Assembly (NCBI GenBank): GCA_026005175.1
Contig: BPKO01000009.1
Location: 95,459-159,458 of the forward strand
Reading direction: 5' to 3'
Origin: Candidatus Tectimicrobiota bacterium
GTDB lineage: Bacteria; Tectomicrobia; Entotheonellia; Entotheonellales; Entotheonellaceae
Length of the DNA stretch: 64,000 bases
Shown: positions 26,207 through 37,489 of the stretch, piece after piece
How positions within the stretch are numbered: the stretch's first letter is position 1
How the letters are laid out: every line of letters starts with the position of its first letter
Program-made: the position numbers and the translations under genes
The notes under the pieces: model-generated
Databases searched by the model: none
What the model saw: the letters and a program-made list of their open reading frames with translations, nothing else
Told to the model about the DNA's origin: nothing

Positions 26207-29011
26207 TCAGGAAGAGGGCTGGCCGGCGGCGGGGCGCCGCGCGGCCAGCACGTAGCGCACCGCGTCGGCAAGTTCCTGGGCGGTAAGGGGCTTGTAGAGG
26301 AAGGCGTCGATGCCCAGTTCCCGGGCGGCCTCGGCGTCGAGGCGGTGGCTGAAGCCGGTGCACAGAATGACCGGAATATCGTGGCGCAGGCGCCGCAGCG
26401 CCTGCACCAGACGGTCGCCGGTGAGCTGCGGCATGGTCTGGTCGGTGATCACCAGGTCAAAGCGCTGCGGCGCGGCGCTAAAAGCCTCGAGGGCTTCCTG
26501 GCCGCCGGTGCAGGCAACGACCTCAAATCCCAGCCGCGTCAGGACTTTTTGCCCCCACTGCACCAGGGCCGGCTCGTCGTCAACAAAGAGGAGGCAGCCG
26601 GCCTGAGGGGAGGAGGCTTCTTGAGGGGACGCCTCTTCAGGGGGAGCGGCCAGCAGGCGGGGCAAGTAAATGGTAAACGTGGTTCCCTGCCCCGGAGCGC
26701 TGTCGACGCGGATGGCACCACCGTGGGCGGCCACGATGCCGTGGACCACCGCCAGCCCCATGCCGGTGCCTTCGCCTACCCCCTTGGTGGTGAAAAAGGG
26801 GTCGAAGATGCGCTCTTGCACGTGGGGCGGCATTCCCACCCCGGTGTCGCGCACCGTCAGGCGCACGTAGGGCCCGGGCGAGAGCTCCGGGGGGCGGGCG
26901 GTGTCGCTGGCGGTGAGTTCCACCGGGCAAGCGGCGATCTCCAGCAGGCCGCCGCGCTCGCGCATGGCGTATTCGGCATTGGCGCAGAGGTTCATCAGCA
27001 CCTGGTGCAGCTGCGTGGCGTCGGCCAGCACCGTGTCTGCTTTGGTGTCGAGCTGCGTGCGCAGGGTGATGGTGGCGGGAAGAGAGGCACGCAGCAGGGA
27101 GAGGACCTCCTGCACCACCTGGTGCAGCTGCACCGGGCGGCGCTCCGGCGGCCGCTGGCGGCTAAAGGCCAGGATCTGCTGCACCAAGTCGCGGGCCCGG
27201 TAGGCGGCGGTGAGCACTTCCTGAAGGTGCGCCTGGGCGGTGCTGCTTGGGGGCAGCTCGGCCAGGGCCAGCTCCGTATAGCCGAGCATGGCTGCCAGCA
27301 GGTTGTTGAAGTCGTGGGCAATGCCGCCGGCCAGGGTGCCGATAGCTTGCATTTTTTGTGCCTGGCGCAGCTGCGCCTCCAGCCGCTTTTGCTCCGTAAT
27401 GTCGCGCTGCGTGCCCCAGGTGCGCAGCAGCTTGCCGTCCTCGACGATACCCACGATGCTGTTGACAAAGATGCGCACCTGGCCGTGGGCATCCAGCTCG
27501 TGTGACTCGGCGGCCACCAGGCGGTAGCCCGAGCGAATGAACGCCTGCAGCATGGCCAGGTTGTCAGGGTCGTTGCGCACCAGCAGCTCGCCCAGGCGCT
27601 TGCCCACCAGCTCTTCGGCACGCTGGTAGCCGTACATGCGCGCCATGGCATCGTTGCACTCGGCCAGGTAGGCGTGGCGGTAGAAGCGCTCGATTTGCTC
27701 GGCTTCGGGCAGATCGATGGGCACCGGCGCCTCGTGCTCGATGCGCCACACCCCTTCCGAGCTGTGGGCGATAAAGGCGCGGTAGCGTGCCTCGCTTTCC
27801 TGCAAGGCGGCAAAGAGGCGGGCATTTTCCAGGGCAATGGCTGCCTGGGCGGCAAAGAGGCTGAGAAGTTCGCGGTCTTGCTCGGTAAAGGGCTGCCCGG
27901 TGGCTTCGTTGCCCAGGGTGATTACCCCCAGCAGGCGCTGGCGGTACAGCAGCGGTTCGGCCAGCACCGCCGTGTGGCCCACCCGCGGCACCAGCTCAGG
28001 GATGGCATAAGGCGAGCGGGCGTAGTCGTTGACCAGCAGGCCGCAGCGGCGCTGCGCCACGGTGCCGGTAAGCCCCTCGCCCAGCCGGAAGCGCACCTTG
28101 CCGATCCAGCGGCCAAGGCCGTGCCAGGCCCGCGGCACCAGGGTCTGGCTGTCTTCGTCCCAGAAGGAGATGAAGCCAGAGCTGGCCGGCGCGACGAGCT
28201 CGACCACCCGCTGCACGATGAGCTGCAAGACGGTCGTTGGCTCGAGCTCGCGGGTAATTTCCAGGCTCACCGCCCGCACCGCTTCGAGCTGCTGCATGCG
28301 CTGTGCCAGGGCGGCTTCGGCCTGCTTGCGGGCGCTGATGTCGACGGCCGTCGACTGCACGGCCGGACGCCCTTCCCACCTCACCGGGCGCACGCGGTTT
28401 TCCAGCCACACCGGCGAGCCGTCCTTGCGCAGGGCCTGGAACTCGTAGTGGGCAGGCGCCGCTTCGCCGCGCTGCCGCGCCTTGTGGTACTGGAGAAGCC
28501 GCGGGCGCTCGTGTGGCGCCACCAGGGCGAGCAGCGAGGGCAGGCGCAGGATCTCTTCGCGGGTGTAGCCCAGCATGTCGGCATAGGCCTGATTGACAAA
28601 GAGGGCTTTGTCGTCGGCATGGATGAGGATGCCTTGCACCGAGCCGGCCACCAGGTCTCGGAACTGGGCTTCGGCGGCGTGCAGCTTGGCCGTGACCTGG
28701 TGCTGCTGCAAGAGAAGGGCGGCGGTCACCCAGAGCACCAGCAGCGCCAGCAGGCGGTTGCCCAGCTCTGGCCCCAACCCCGGCGCCCCGCCGACGGCAA
28801 ACCCCAGCACCACGCAGGCCGAGCAGAGCAGCGTCACGGCCAGCGTGTGCCCGCAGCGCGAAGACCACAGGGAGAGCAGCACCGGCGTCAGGTAGAGGAC
28901 TTCCACGGCTATCCCGGGAGGCAGGGAGAGGTCGGCCACCAGGACGCCGCCGGTGAGGAGGAGGCTGGCGAGGATGGCGCGAAGGCCGGTCAAGTCGGCG
29001 CGGTGCGGCAT
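26207..29011 (-). CDS. Hybrid sensor histidine kinase (membrane-PAS-GAF-PAS-kinase-receiver)
   Basis: Protein of 934 residues; start 29011 with GAGGAAAG upstream. Order: hydrophobic helices at residues 8-95 (membrane sensor), PAS at about 110-235 ([23 protein letters not shown]), GAF at about 255-400, a second PAS at about 410-540, HisKA with phospho-acceptor H566 in [17 protein letters not shown], HATPase with DTGVGMPP and [15 protein letters not shown], and a C-terminal receiver with phospho-acceptor D857 in [10 protein letters not shown]. It would sense a signal at the membrane or in the GAF pocket and pass phosphate to its own receiver, then to an unlinked partner. No response regulator with an output domain is adjacent. 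It is upstream of selD on the same strand. Confidence 0.92.
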   Translation of the reverse strand: MPHRADLTGLRAILASLLLTGGVLVADLSLPPGIAVEVLYLTPVLLSLWSSRCGHTLAVTLLCSACVVLGFAVGGAPGLGPELGNRLLALLVLWVTAALLLQQHQVTAKLHAAEAQFRDLVAGSVQGILIHADDKALFVNQAYADMLGYTREEILRLPSLLALVAPHERPRLLQYHKARQRGEAAPAHYEFQALRKDGSPVWLENRVRPVRWEGRPAVQSTAVDISARKQAEAALAQRMQQLEAVRAVSLEITRELEPTTVLQLIVQRVVELVAPASSGFISFWDEDSQTLVPRAWHGLGRWIGKVRFRLGEGLTGTVAQRRCGLLVNDYARSPYAIPELVPRVGHTAVLAEPLLYRQRLLGVITLGNEATGQPFTEQDRELLSLFAAQAAIALENARLFAALQESEARYRAFIAHSSEGVWRIEHEAPVPIDLPEAEQIERFYRHAYLAECNDAMARMYGYQRAEELVGKRLGELLVRNDPDNLAMLQAFIRSGYRLVAAESHELDAHGQVRIFVNSIVGIVEDGKLLRTWGTQRDITEQKRLEAQLRQAQKMQAIGTLAGGIAHDFNNLLAAMLGYTELALAELPPSSTAQAHLQEVLTAAYRARDLVQQILAFSRQRPPERRPVQLHQVVQEVLSLLRASLPATITLRTQLDTKADTVLADATQLHQVLMNLCANAEYAMRERGGLLEIAACPVELTASDTARPPELSPGPYVRLTVRDTGVGMPPHVQERIFDPFFTTKGVGEGTGMGLAVVHGIVAAHGGAIRVDSAPGQGTTFTIYLPRLLAAPPEEASPQEASSPQAGCLLFVDDEPALVQWGQKVLTRLGFEVVACTGGQEALEAFSAAPQRFDLVITDQTMPQLTGDRLVQALRRLRHDIPVILCTGFSHRLDAEAARELGIDAFLYKPLTAQELADAVRYVLAARRPAAGQPSS

Positions 29012-29095
29012 GGCGTCGTCTTTCCTCGCGGCAGAGCGACGTTTTTCCTCCCTATCGGCAGCCCCTGGCGAGAACATGAGCCCGGCGGCCCTCTC

Positions 29096-29126
29096 TTGAC
29101 AATTTGCCACGGCGCTTTTACTTAAT
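29096..29126 (+). promoter_or_regulatory. Possible promoter for the dnaJ-like gene
   Basis: TTGACA at 29096-29101 is a perfect -35; the -10 is an A/T-rich TACTTAAT stretch at 29119-29126, giving 17-19 base spacing. It lies in the divergent gap between the kinase gene and the dnaJ-like gene. Confidence 0.4.
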
Positions 29127-29152
29127 TGAGAAGAGGAGACGAGAGCGCAGGT

Positions 29153-29788
29153 ATGGCAGAGCGAGACTACTACGCCATCCTGGGCGTGCCGCGCAGCGCC
29201 AAAGCCGAAGAAATCCGCGACGCCTTTCGCGAGCTGGCCAAAAAGTACCATCCCGATCGCGTTGGCCCCGAGGGCACGGCGTTTTTCCAGGACATCGTCC
29301 AGGCCTACGAAGTGCTCTCCGATCCCCAGAAGCGCCGCGAGTACAATCAGCGCCTGCAGCGGGCCGAGCAACGTCGTGCCGCCCCAGCAGCCTGGCACCC
29401 TGGCCCCGAGCCGCTGATTCCCCGTTCTTCTCCCTTTTCGGCTGCTGCCTTTTCGCCGCTGGCCGAGATGCTGCGGCGATTTTGGGGCGGCGAGGCGGTG
29501 GCTCCTGACCTGCACGTCGAGATTACCCTTTCGCCAGAGGAAGCCGCGCGGGGCGGCACCCTGCCCCTGGAGGTGCCGGTGGCTGCCGTGTGCGCGGCCT
29601 GTGGTGGCAGCGGCCGGGGCTGGTACGCCCTCTGCCCGGGCTGCCACGGCCGGGGCACGCGGCCCGTGCCGCGCACCTTGCACCTGCGCGTGCCGCCGGG
29701 GGTATCGGACGGCACGGTGCTACGGCTTTCCCTGCACGGGCTCGGCGTGCCGCAGGTCCTGCGCGTCTTGTTCCGCGTTCAGGCTTAG
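29153..29788 (+). CDS. Short DnaJ-like J-domain protein with reduced zinc finger
   Basis: Protein of 211 residues. The J-domain occupies residues 3-70 with H33-P34-D35, which stimulates DnaK ATPase. A linker with no G/F repeat follows, then a client-binding strand (DLHVEITLSPEEAARGG). The zinc region has only two CxxC motifs (C147/C150 and C161/C164) instead of the four of full DnaJ, so it can bind a single zinc. The C-terminal client-binding domain is very short, ending soon after LHLRVPPGVSDGTVLRL. It is a compact DnaJ/CbpA-like co-chaperone or a naturally shortened paralogue. The start at 29153 is set by the family N-terminus; the ribosome site is weak. Confidence 0.85.
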   Translation: MAERDYYAILGVPRSAKAEEIRDAFRELAKKYHPDRVGPEGTAFFQDIVQAYEVLSDPQKRREYNQRLQRAEQRRAAPAAWHPGPEPLIPRSSPFSAAAFSPLAEMLRRFWGGEAVAPDLHVEITLSPEEAARGGTLPLEVPVAAVCAACGGSGRGWYALCPGCHGRGTRPVPRTLHLRVPPGVSDGTVLRLSLHGLGVPQVLRVLFRVQA

Positions 29789-29997
29789 AGCCGCCTTCTG
29801 CCCTGGCTGCCTATCTGGGAAAGGCAACGGGAGGGGGCTTCACGACCATGGCTAAGGAACTCCAGGTGGGCGGGGGAAGGAGCGACTGGATGCAAAGCAC
29901 CTGCATGTGGCGGCATCCGTCTGGAGACCGTAGCCGACCACCGACGGCCGCAAAGCAACGCGCGGCGCCGCGCGGGGAATCGTTCGGTGAACGAGCG

Positions 29998-31086
29998 GTG
30001 AGAACGCTCTGCTTTGTGGCGGGGATGGCTGCAATTCTCTTCCCGAGCTTTGCCCATGCCGGCGGGGCCACACTGCCCACCTCCCGGCAAGATGGCCTTT
30101 TTGCGGTACAGACCACGGTTGTTGCGGTCGATCTCTATACGTCTCCCCACCCCAGCAGGCCGCAGACAGCCGGAGAATTACGCTTTCTCTCCGGCTTGCA
30201 GCTCCGCGGCCATGATGATCGCTTTGGAGGCTTTTCGGGGATGCTCCTTGAGCCAGCGGGAGATGGCTTACTTGCCGTTTCAGACCACGGCTGGTGGATG
30301 TGGGGCGAGCTCGTTCGCGATGCCCAGGGCGTTCCCCGGGGTCTGCAGAAGGTAAGCATGGCACCGATCCTGGATATTGACGGAGCCCGGCTGCCCCCAA
30401 TAGGCAGGGATGCAGAAGCGCTGACCCTCGTCCACAGTCATCTAGGGCCGCGTGTTCTCGTGGCCTTCGAGCGCTGGCATCGGGTGTGGACCTATCCCCT
30501 CGGAAGGAAGCCCCCTGTCTTTGTGCCGACGATGCTTGCTGCCGCCCAGCCTCTGCAGCTTCCCGAGGCGCTGCTGCACCATCCGCCCAACGGCGGACTG
30601 GAGGCGGTGACCGAAATTGCCCCGGGCGTGCTCGTCCTATTTTCAGAGCAAGCCCGGGCCGATGACGAGGCGCTCAGGGCCTGGGTTTATGAGCTGTCAA
30701 GCCGCCGTGTAACGCCCTTCATGCTGATACCGGTCGAGCCGGGATTTTCCCCCACCGCAGCGGCGGTGTGGCAGGATTGCTGCCTGCTGGTGCTCCAACG
30801 CCGTTACCATGTAATAGCAGGTCCAGCAGCAGCGATTGTCACCATTCCGCTGTCTGCACTTCGGCCGCAGGCACGGCTCAAGGGCCGAGAGCTTGTGCGG
30901 CTCGCCCCTCCGCTGGTCGTCGATAATTTCGAAGCGCTCGCGGTAGAACCTGGCCCTGACGGCACAGCGCGCCTTTTGCTCCTCAGCGACGACAACTACC
31001 GCCGCAGCCAGCGCACCCTGCTGCTGACATTTGCGTGGGAGCGCGGCCCGAAAGCTCCGGCTGCCCACCGTCCATCCTTTCGCTGA
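29998..31086 (+). CDS. Secreted esterase-like/phytase-like beta-propeller protein
   Basis: Protein of about 362 residues with a signal peptide ([21 protein letters not shown]). I chose the GTG at 29998 because the signal peptide begins there and GGTGA lies eight bases upstream; an ATG at 29848 with a more distant purine stretch would add 50 residues with no hydrophobic core. The body has [59 protein letters not shown] and [15 protein letters not shown], the pattern of the esterase-like-activity-of-phytase family. It may cleave a phosphate or ester outside the cytoplasm; the substrate is unknown. Confidence 0.75.
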   Translation: MRTLCFVAGMAAILFPSFAHAGGATLPTSRQDGLFAVQTTVVAVDLYTSPHPSRPQTAGELRFLSGLQLRGHDDRFGGFSGMLLEPAGDGLLAVSDHGWWMWGELVRDAQGVPRGLQKVSMAPILDIDGARLPPIGRDAEALTLVHSHLGPRVLVAFERWHRVWTYPLGRKPPVFVPTMLAAAQPLQLPEALLHHPPNGGLEAVTEIAPGVLVLFSEQARADDEALRAWVYELSSRRVTPFMLIPVEPGFSPTAAAVWQDCCLLVLQRRYHVIAGPAAAIVTIPLSALRPQARLKGRELVRLAPPLVVDNFEALAVEPGPDGTARLLLLSDDNYRRSQRTLLLTFAWERGPKAPAAHRPSFR

Positions 31087-31261
31087 CTACCGCACAGCGC
31101 GACGCTGCGCCGAGGTGGCAGCAGCGGTGCACTGCGCACCAGGTTCGGCTGCCGGCCGCGACGGGGCTGCCGTGCCCTTTCCCGCCTTGACACCGGGGCC
31201 GTCCCGGCGTATGCTGCCACTCTGGGTCAAGGCGGTTTGTGGGGGGAGAGGACCCTGGACG

Positions 31262-32344
<1,083 letters not shown>

Positions 32345-32363
32345 CCGTGTGCGGGAGGAGACC

Positions 32364-33616
32364 ATGGACCCTACGCCTGCGCCGCTGGCGCCTTACCGCG
32401 TGCTCGACCTCACCGACGCCCGGGGCCTGCTGTGCGGCAGGATCCTCGCCGATCTGGGCGCCGACGTCATTCAAGTCGAAACCGCCGGCCGGCAACCCGG
32501 CGCGGCGCCTCGGTCCCTTTTACCGCGGCGAGGTCCACCCCGAGCGCAGCCTCTTCTGGTGGGCTTACACCGCCAACAAGCGCAGCATCACCCTCGACAT
32601 CACCACGCGCGACGGCCAGGCGCTGCTCAAGCGCCTGGTGACCACCGCCGACTTTTTCATCGAGTCGGCAGCGCCAGGGGAGCTGGCTGCCCTGGGGCTG
32701 GGCTATGCCGACCTGGCCGCGCTCAATCCCCGGCTTATTTACGTCTCCATCACCCCCTTTGGCCAGGACGGCCCCTATGCCCACTACCAGGCCCCGGACT
32801 TGGTGGGCATGGGGCTTTCGGGCTTCATGTACGTCACCGGCGACCCCGACCGCCCGCCGGTGCGCGTCGGCTTCCCGCACTTTTACCTCCACGGCGCGGC
32901 CGCCGCCGCCACCGGGGCGATGATCGCCCTCGCTCACCGCGTCCTGAGCGGCCAGGGGCAGCACGTCGACGTCTCGTGCCAGGAAGCGGTGGCTCGCGCC
33001 CTGGCCAATGGCCCCGCAGACGGCAGCCTTGGAGCAGACGGTGATCCGCCGCCAGGGCTCTTACCGCCAGACCGGCGCCGAGACGTACATGCGCATCACT
33101 TGGCCGTGCAAGGACGGCTACGTCAACTTCCAGTTTTCCGGCGGCGCCGCCGCTGGCCGCAGCGTCAATGCCTTCGTGCGCTGGATGGCCGAAGAGGGCA
33201 TGGGCGACCCTTACCTGGAGAGCCTCGACTTTGCGCAGCTTGGCTACGGCACCATCACCCCGGAGATGCTCGCGCGCATGGTGCCGCCCATCGAGCGCTT
33301 CATGCAGCAGCACACCAAGCAGGAGCTCTTCGAAGGCGCGGTGGCGCGCCGCATCCTGCTTTTTCCGGTGGCCACGCCGCGCGACATCGTCGAAAACCCG
33401 CAGCTGCAGGCGCGCCACTACTTCCAGCAGGTGACCCATCCCGAGCTGGGCACGCCGGTCACTTTCCTGGGCCCCTTCGTGCAGATGAGCGCCACGCCGC
33501 TGCGGCTGCGCCGCTTCCCGCCCCGGCTGGGCGAGCACAACCGCGAGATCTACGAAGGCGAGCTGGGACTGCAGCCCGAAGAGCTGGCCTGCTTGCGCGA
33601 GGCTGGCGTTATCTGA
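32364..33616 (+). CDS. CaiB/BaiF family CoA-transferase, two frameshifts
   Basis: Formyl-CoA transferase-like type III CoA-transferase of about 416 residues once the frame is rebuilt. It begins at ATG 32364 (GGGAGGAG) with YRVLDLTDARGLLCGRILADLGADVIQVE. One extra A in the AAA at 32479-32481 shifts the frame; the continuation PAGNPARRLGPFYRG and LFWWAYTANKRSITLDI is family-typical. A second extra base, a G near 33008-33011, shifts it again; the end is YMRITWPCKDGYVNFQFSGG onward. Both errors are single insertions in short runs. These enzymes move CoA between acids. Paired with the next gene it may work as a heteromer, as in some (R)-benzylsuccinate-type transferases. Confidence 0.85.
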
Positions 33617-33637
33617 AGCGCCCAAGAGGAGCACCGC

Positions 33638-34873
33638 ATGCGACCGCTGGAAGGGTTAAAAGTGCTGGATTTCTTCTGGGTGGCGGTGGGGCCGATGACC
33701 ACCAGCTACCTTGTGGAGTACGGGGCCACGGTGGTGCGCATCGAGTCGCACCGGCGCCCGGAGGTGCTGCGCAGCGCGCCGCCTTTTGGTGGCAACCGCC
33801 GCGGCGTCAACCGCAGCGCGTACTACGCCAACTACAACGCCGGCAAGTACGGCTTTGGCCTCAACCTGGGCCACCCCAAGGCCATGGAGATCGTCAAGCG
33901 CTTCGTGCGCTGGGCCGACGTGGTGACAGAGAACTTCACCCCGGGCACGATGGAAAAATGGGGCCTGGGCTACGAGGACTTGCGCCGCCTCAAGCCGGAC
34001 ATCATCGTGCTCAGCACCTCCATGCTCGGCCGCGGCGGTCCTTACTCGCAGCAGCCGGGCTTTGGGCCGGTGCTCTCTTCGCTTAGCGGCATGACCGGCC
34101 TGACGGGCTGGCCCGACCGCCCCCCCACCAACCCCTACGGCGCTTACACCGACTTCATCGTGCCGCGCTTTGCCGTCCCTGCCCTGCTCGCCGCCCTCGA
34201 CCACCGCCGCCGTACCGGCCAGGGGCAGCATCTCGACCTCTCGCAGCTCGAAGCGGCGCTTTACTTCATGGCGCCGCCGGTGCTTGACTACGCCAACAAC
34301 GGCCACGAGCCGCAGCGCCAGGGCAACCGCCACCCGGCAGCGGCGCCGCACGGCGCTTACCCCTGCCAGGGCGAAGACCGCTGGTGCACCATCGCCTGCT
34401 TTAGCGACGCCCACTGGCAGGCCCTGTGCCGCGTCATGGGCTCGCCGGCCTGGACGCAGGAAGAACGCTTTGCCACCCTGCTGGGGCGCAAAGCGCACGA
34501 GGACGAGCTCGACGCGCGGCTCAGCGCCTGGACGCGCACCTGGGAGGCGCACGCCCTGATGCGCACCCTGCAGGCGGCCGGGGTGCCGGCCGGGGTGGTG
34601 CTCACCAACCTGGAGGTGATTGCCGATCCGCAGCTCAACCACCGCGGCCACTTCGTCTACCTCGAGCACCCCGACGTGGGGCGCCACCCGGTGCAGCGCT
34701 CGGAGTTTCGCCTGTCGCGCGCCGCCGCCGAGCATCCCTGGCCGGCGCCGCGCATCGGCCAGCACACGGTGCAGGTGTGCAAGGAGATCCTGGGCATGTC
34801 GGAGGACGAAATCACCGCCCTTATCGCCGAGGACGTCCTCGAGGTGCCCAGAGAAGAGGAGGAGCCGGCATGA
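33638..34873 (+). CDS. CaiB/BaiF family CoA-transferase
   Basis: Intact type III CoA-transferase of 411 residues. It shows the N-terminal LEGLKVLDFFWVAVGPMTTSYLVEYGATVVRIES, the NYNAGKYGFGLNLGHPKA block, the FTPGTMEKWGLGYEDLRRLKPDIIVLSTSMLG region and GQGQHLDLSQLEAALY. The catalytic aspartate of classical members would lie in the region after NFTPG; here no clear aspartate can be pointed to without an alignment. It starts 22 bases after the first CoA-transferase, and its stop overlaps the dehydrogenase start (ATGA). The pair suggests CoA activation of an imported acid taken up by the Liv transporter downstream. Confidence 0.92.
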   Translation: MRPLEGLKVLDFFWVAVGPMTTSYLVEYGATVVRIESHRRPEVLRSAPPFGGNRRGVNRSAYYANYNAGKYGFGLNLGHPKAMEIVKRFVRWADVVTENFTPGTMEKWGLGYEDLRRLKPDIIVLSTSMLGRGGPYSQQPGFGPVLSSLSGMTGLTGWPDRPPTNPYGAYTDFIVPRFAVPALLAALDHRRRTGQGQHLDLSQLEAALYFMAPPVLDYANNGHEPQRQGNRHPAAAPHGAYPCQGEDRWCTIACFSDAHWQALCRVMGSPAWTQEERFATLLGRKAHEDELDARLSAWTRTWEAHALMRTLQAAGVPAGVVLTNLEVIADPQLNHRGHFVYLEHPDVGRHPVQRSEFRLSRAAAEHPWPAPRIGQHTVQVCKEILGMSEDEITALIAEDVLEVPREEEEPA

Positions 34874-35972
34874 AAGCCGCCGTGCTAGAAGAAGTGGGTG
34901 GGCGCCTGCGCCTGGAAGAGATCCCCACCCCGCAGCCCCGCGCCGGCGAGGGTGCTGGTGAAAGTCGCGGCTTGCGGCGTTTGCCACACCGACCTGCACG
35001 TCATCAAAGGCGAAGTGACGTTTCCGGTTCCTTGCGTGCTCGGGCACGAGATCTCGGGCGTGGTGGAGGCGGTAGCCCCGGACGTGCGCCACGTGCGCCC
35101 TGGCGATGCCGTGGTGTGCAGCTTCATCATGCCCTGCGGCGTTTGCACGTACTGCGTGCGCGGCCGCGACGACCTGTGCGAGACGTTTTTTGCCATGAAC
35201 CGCCTCAAGGGCACGCTCTACGACGGCGAAAGCCGCTTGCGCCGCGCCGACGGCTCACCGCTGGCCATGTACAGCATGGGCGGGCTGGCCGAGTACGCGG
35301 TGGTGCCGGCCAGCGACGTCTTCCCGGCGCCGGCCAACGTGCCCCTGGCCGACGCCTGCATCCTGGGCTGTGCCATGATGACCGCCTACGGCGCGGTGAA
35401 GAACCAGGCCCCGCCTCTCCCCCAGCGACAGCGTGGCGGTGGTGGGCGTGGGCGGCGTAGGGTCTAACGTCATCCAGCTGGCGCGTGCCTTTGGAGCGGG
35501 GCCGATCATCGCCGTGGACGTGCGTGACGACAAGCTGGAAGCGGCGCGCGGCCTGGGCGCCACCCACGTCGTCAACGCCGCCCAGGGCGATCCGGTGGCG
35601 GCGGTGAATTCCCTCACCGCCGGGCGCGGAGTAGACGTGGCCATCGAGGCCCTGGGGCGGCCCGAGACGGTGGTCAACGCGTTCTTGATGACCCGCGACG
35701 GCGGCCGCACCGTGGTCATCGGCATCGCTCCTGGCACCACCCCGGCGCCTATCGAGATCACCCGCCTGGTGCGGCGGGGCATCCAGCTCATGGGCTCTTA
35801 TGGCAGCCGCGTGCGCACCGACCTTCCCGAGCTGCTGGGCCTGGTGGCGCGCGGCCAGGTGGAGGTATCGCGGCCCATCACCCGCCGCTACCGCCTGGCG
35901 CAGGCCGATGAGGCCTATGCGGCGCTCAACCGCGGCGAAATCGTCGGCCGCGCCATCGTCACCATGACTTAA
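34870..35972 (+). CDS. Zinc-dependent alcohol dehydrogenase, two frameshifts
   Basis: MDR-type alcohol dehydrogenase of about 366 residues after repair. The first frame (MKAAVLEEVGGRLRLEEIPTPQPRAGE) shifts at the GGG at about 34948-34951; the second frame holds the zinc ligands CGVCHTDLH and GHEISG and the structural-zinc loop CGVCTYCVRGRDDLC. A second shift at the CCCC run near 35408-35411 leads to the Rossmann part VGVGGVGSNVIQLARAFGA and the end GEIVGRAIVTMT. Each shift is one extra base in a run. It is translationally coupled to the CoA-transferase and followed by livG. Confidence 0.85.
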
Positions 35973-35984
35973 GGAGGCGGCAGG

Positions 35985-36746
35985 GTGCCGGCAAGGGAGG
36001 CGCCGGGGGATTCCCGCAATGGCGAGGTGCTGCTTTCCCTGCACCGCGTCTCCCTGGCCTTTGGCCACATCCAGGCCCTCGACGACGTCAGCCTGGAGGT
36101 GCGCCGCGGGGAAATCGTCGGCCTTATCGGCCCCAACGGCTCGGGCAAAACGACGCTGCTCAACGTGGTGAGCAACCTCTACCGGCCGCAGCGCGGCGCC
36201 GTCTACTTCCTGGGCGAGCGCCTCGATGGCCTGGCGGTGCACGAGGTGGCGCGCCGCGGCATCGGCCGCACTTTTCAAGTGGCGCGGGTCTTTGGCCGCC
36301 TGACGGCCCTCCAAAACCTGCTGGTGCCGGGCTACACCCACGGCGAGGTGGCCGGCACGGCGCCCGCGCAGCTGCGGGCCCGCGCCTGGGAGCTGCTGCG
36401 CTTTTTCGACCTCGAAGGCGTGGCCCACGTGCCGGCCGGGCAGCTCTCCGGAGGGCAGCAAAAACTGCTCGAGTTTGCCCGCGCCCTCATGCTGCAGCCG
36501 CGCCTGCTCTTGCTCGACGAGCCCTTTGCCGGCGTGCACCCGCTGCTCAAAGAGCGCATGCTGCAGCACATTGCCGAGCTGCACGCGCAGGGCCTTGACT
36601 TCGTCCTCGTCAGCCACGACTTGCCCACCATGCTGGGGGTGTCGTCGCGGCTGGTGGTGCTGGCCAACGGCCAGAAAATCGCCGATGGCGACCCGGAAGC
36701 GGTACGCCAGGAAGCGGCGGTGGTGGAAGCCTACCTGGGGGTATGA
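35985..36746 (+). CDS. livG: Branched-chain amino acid-type ABC transporter ATP-binding protein LivG
   Basis: ATPase of 253 residues. Start GTG 35985 with AAGGAGG. Walker A is GPNGSGKTTLLN, the Q-loop region follows FQVARVFGRLTALQNLL (the LivG-type pattern), the signature is LSGGQQKLLEFARAL, Walker B is LLLLDEPFAGV and the H-loop is VSHDLPTM. It powers the importer formed with LivF, LivH, LivM and the binding protein. Its stop overlaps the livF start (ATGA-type), so the two ATPases are coupled. Despite the Liv name the ligand may be an aromatic or other acid, given the CoA-transferase neighbours. Confidence 0.93.
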   Translation: MPAREAPGDSRNGEVLLSLHRVSLAFGHIQALDDVSLEVRRGEIVGLIGPNGSGKTTLLNVVSNLYRPQRGAVYFLGERLDGLAVHEVARRGIGRTFQVARVFGRLTALQNLLVPGYTHGEVAGTAPAQLRARAWELLRFFDLEGVAHVPAGQLSGGQQKLLEFARALMLQPRLLLLDEPFAGVHPLLKERMLQHIAELHAQGLDFVLVSHDLPTMLGVSSRLVVLANGQKIADGDPEAVRQEAAVVEAYLGV

Positions 36747-37463
36747 GCGTGCTGGAAGTAGAAAACCTCACCGTGGGCTACAGCGACGAAGTACGACATC
36801 TTGCAGGACGTGTCGCTGCGCGTGCCGCAGGGGCAAATCGTGGCGGTGATCGGCCCCAACGGCGCCGGCAAGTCCACCCTGCTGCGCGCCATCTGTGGCT
36901 TTCTGCCGCCGCGCCGCGGCTGCGTGCGCTACTGCGAGCGACTGCTCACCGGCGTGCCGCCTTACCGCATGGTCGAGCTGGGCATCAGCTACTTGCCGCA
37001 GGAGCGCACCGTCTTTCCCCACCTCAGCGTGGAGCAGAACCTGCGCCTGGGCGGCTGGCACTTCCGCCGCGACCGCCGCCGCCTGCAGCAGGCCGTCGAG
37101 CGGGTGCTGGGGCTTTTCCCGATGCTGGCGGCGCGGCGCCGCTCAAAAGCCGGGGACTTGAGCGGCGGCCTGCAGAAGATCCTCGAAATCGCCCGCGGCC
37201 TGGTGCCCGAGCCGCAGCTGCTGGTGGTCGACGAACCCTCGGTGGGCCTGGCGCCCATGGTGGCGCGGGAAATCTACGAGATCTTGCAGCGGCTGCGCGC
37301 CCAACGCCTGACGGTGCTGCTGGTGGACCAGAACGTGCGGGCTGCCGTGGCGCTGGCCGACTACGTTTACGTGCTCGAACTGGGGCGCAACCGCGCCGAG
37401 GGCTCCCGACAGGCTTTTGCCGGCGACCTGCAAGCCACGATCAAGGCGTGGCTGCAGATCTGA
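36743..37463 (+). CDS. livF: Branched-chain amino acid-type ABC transporter ATP-binding protein LivF, frameshifted
   Basis: About 239 residues after repair. The frame from 36743 (MSVLEVENLTVGYSDEV) shifts by one extra base near 36790 (GAAGTACGAC). The continuation DILQDVSLRVPQGQIVAVIG, Walker A GPNGAGKSTLLRAICG, YLPQERTVFPHLSVEQNL, signature LSGGLQKILEIARGL, Walker B LLVVDEPSVGLAPM and DQNVRAAVALADYVYVLELG are typical LivF. The second ATPase of the importer. This is the one shift in the operon that is not in an obvious homopolymer. Confidence 0.88.
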
Positions 37464-37489
37464 CCACCCCGAAGATGAGGAGGGAAGTC

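Noticed and set aside
26345..29125. Long plus-strand frames opposite the histidine kinase
   Set aside because: The kinase on the minus strand has complete domain motifs; the plus-strand products show only His/Gly-rich shadow composition.
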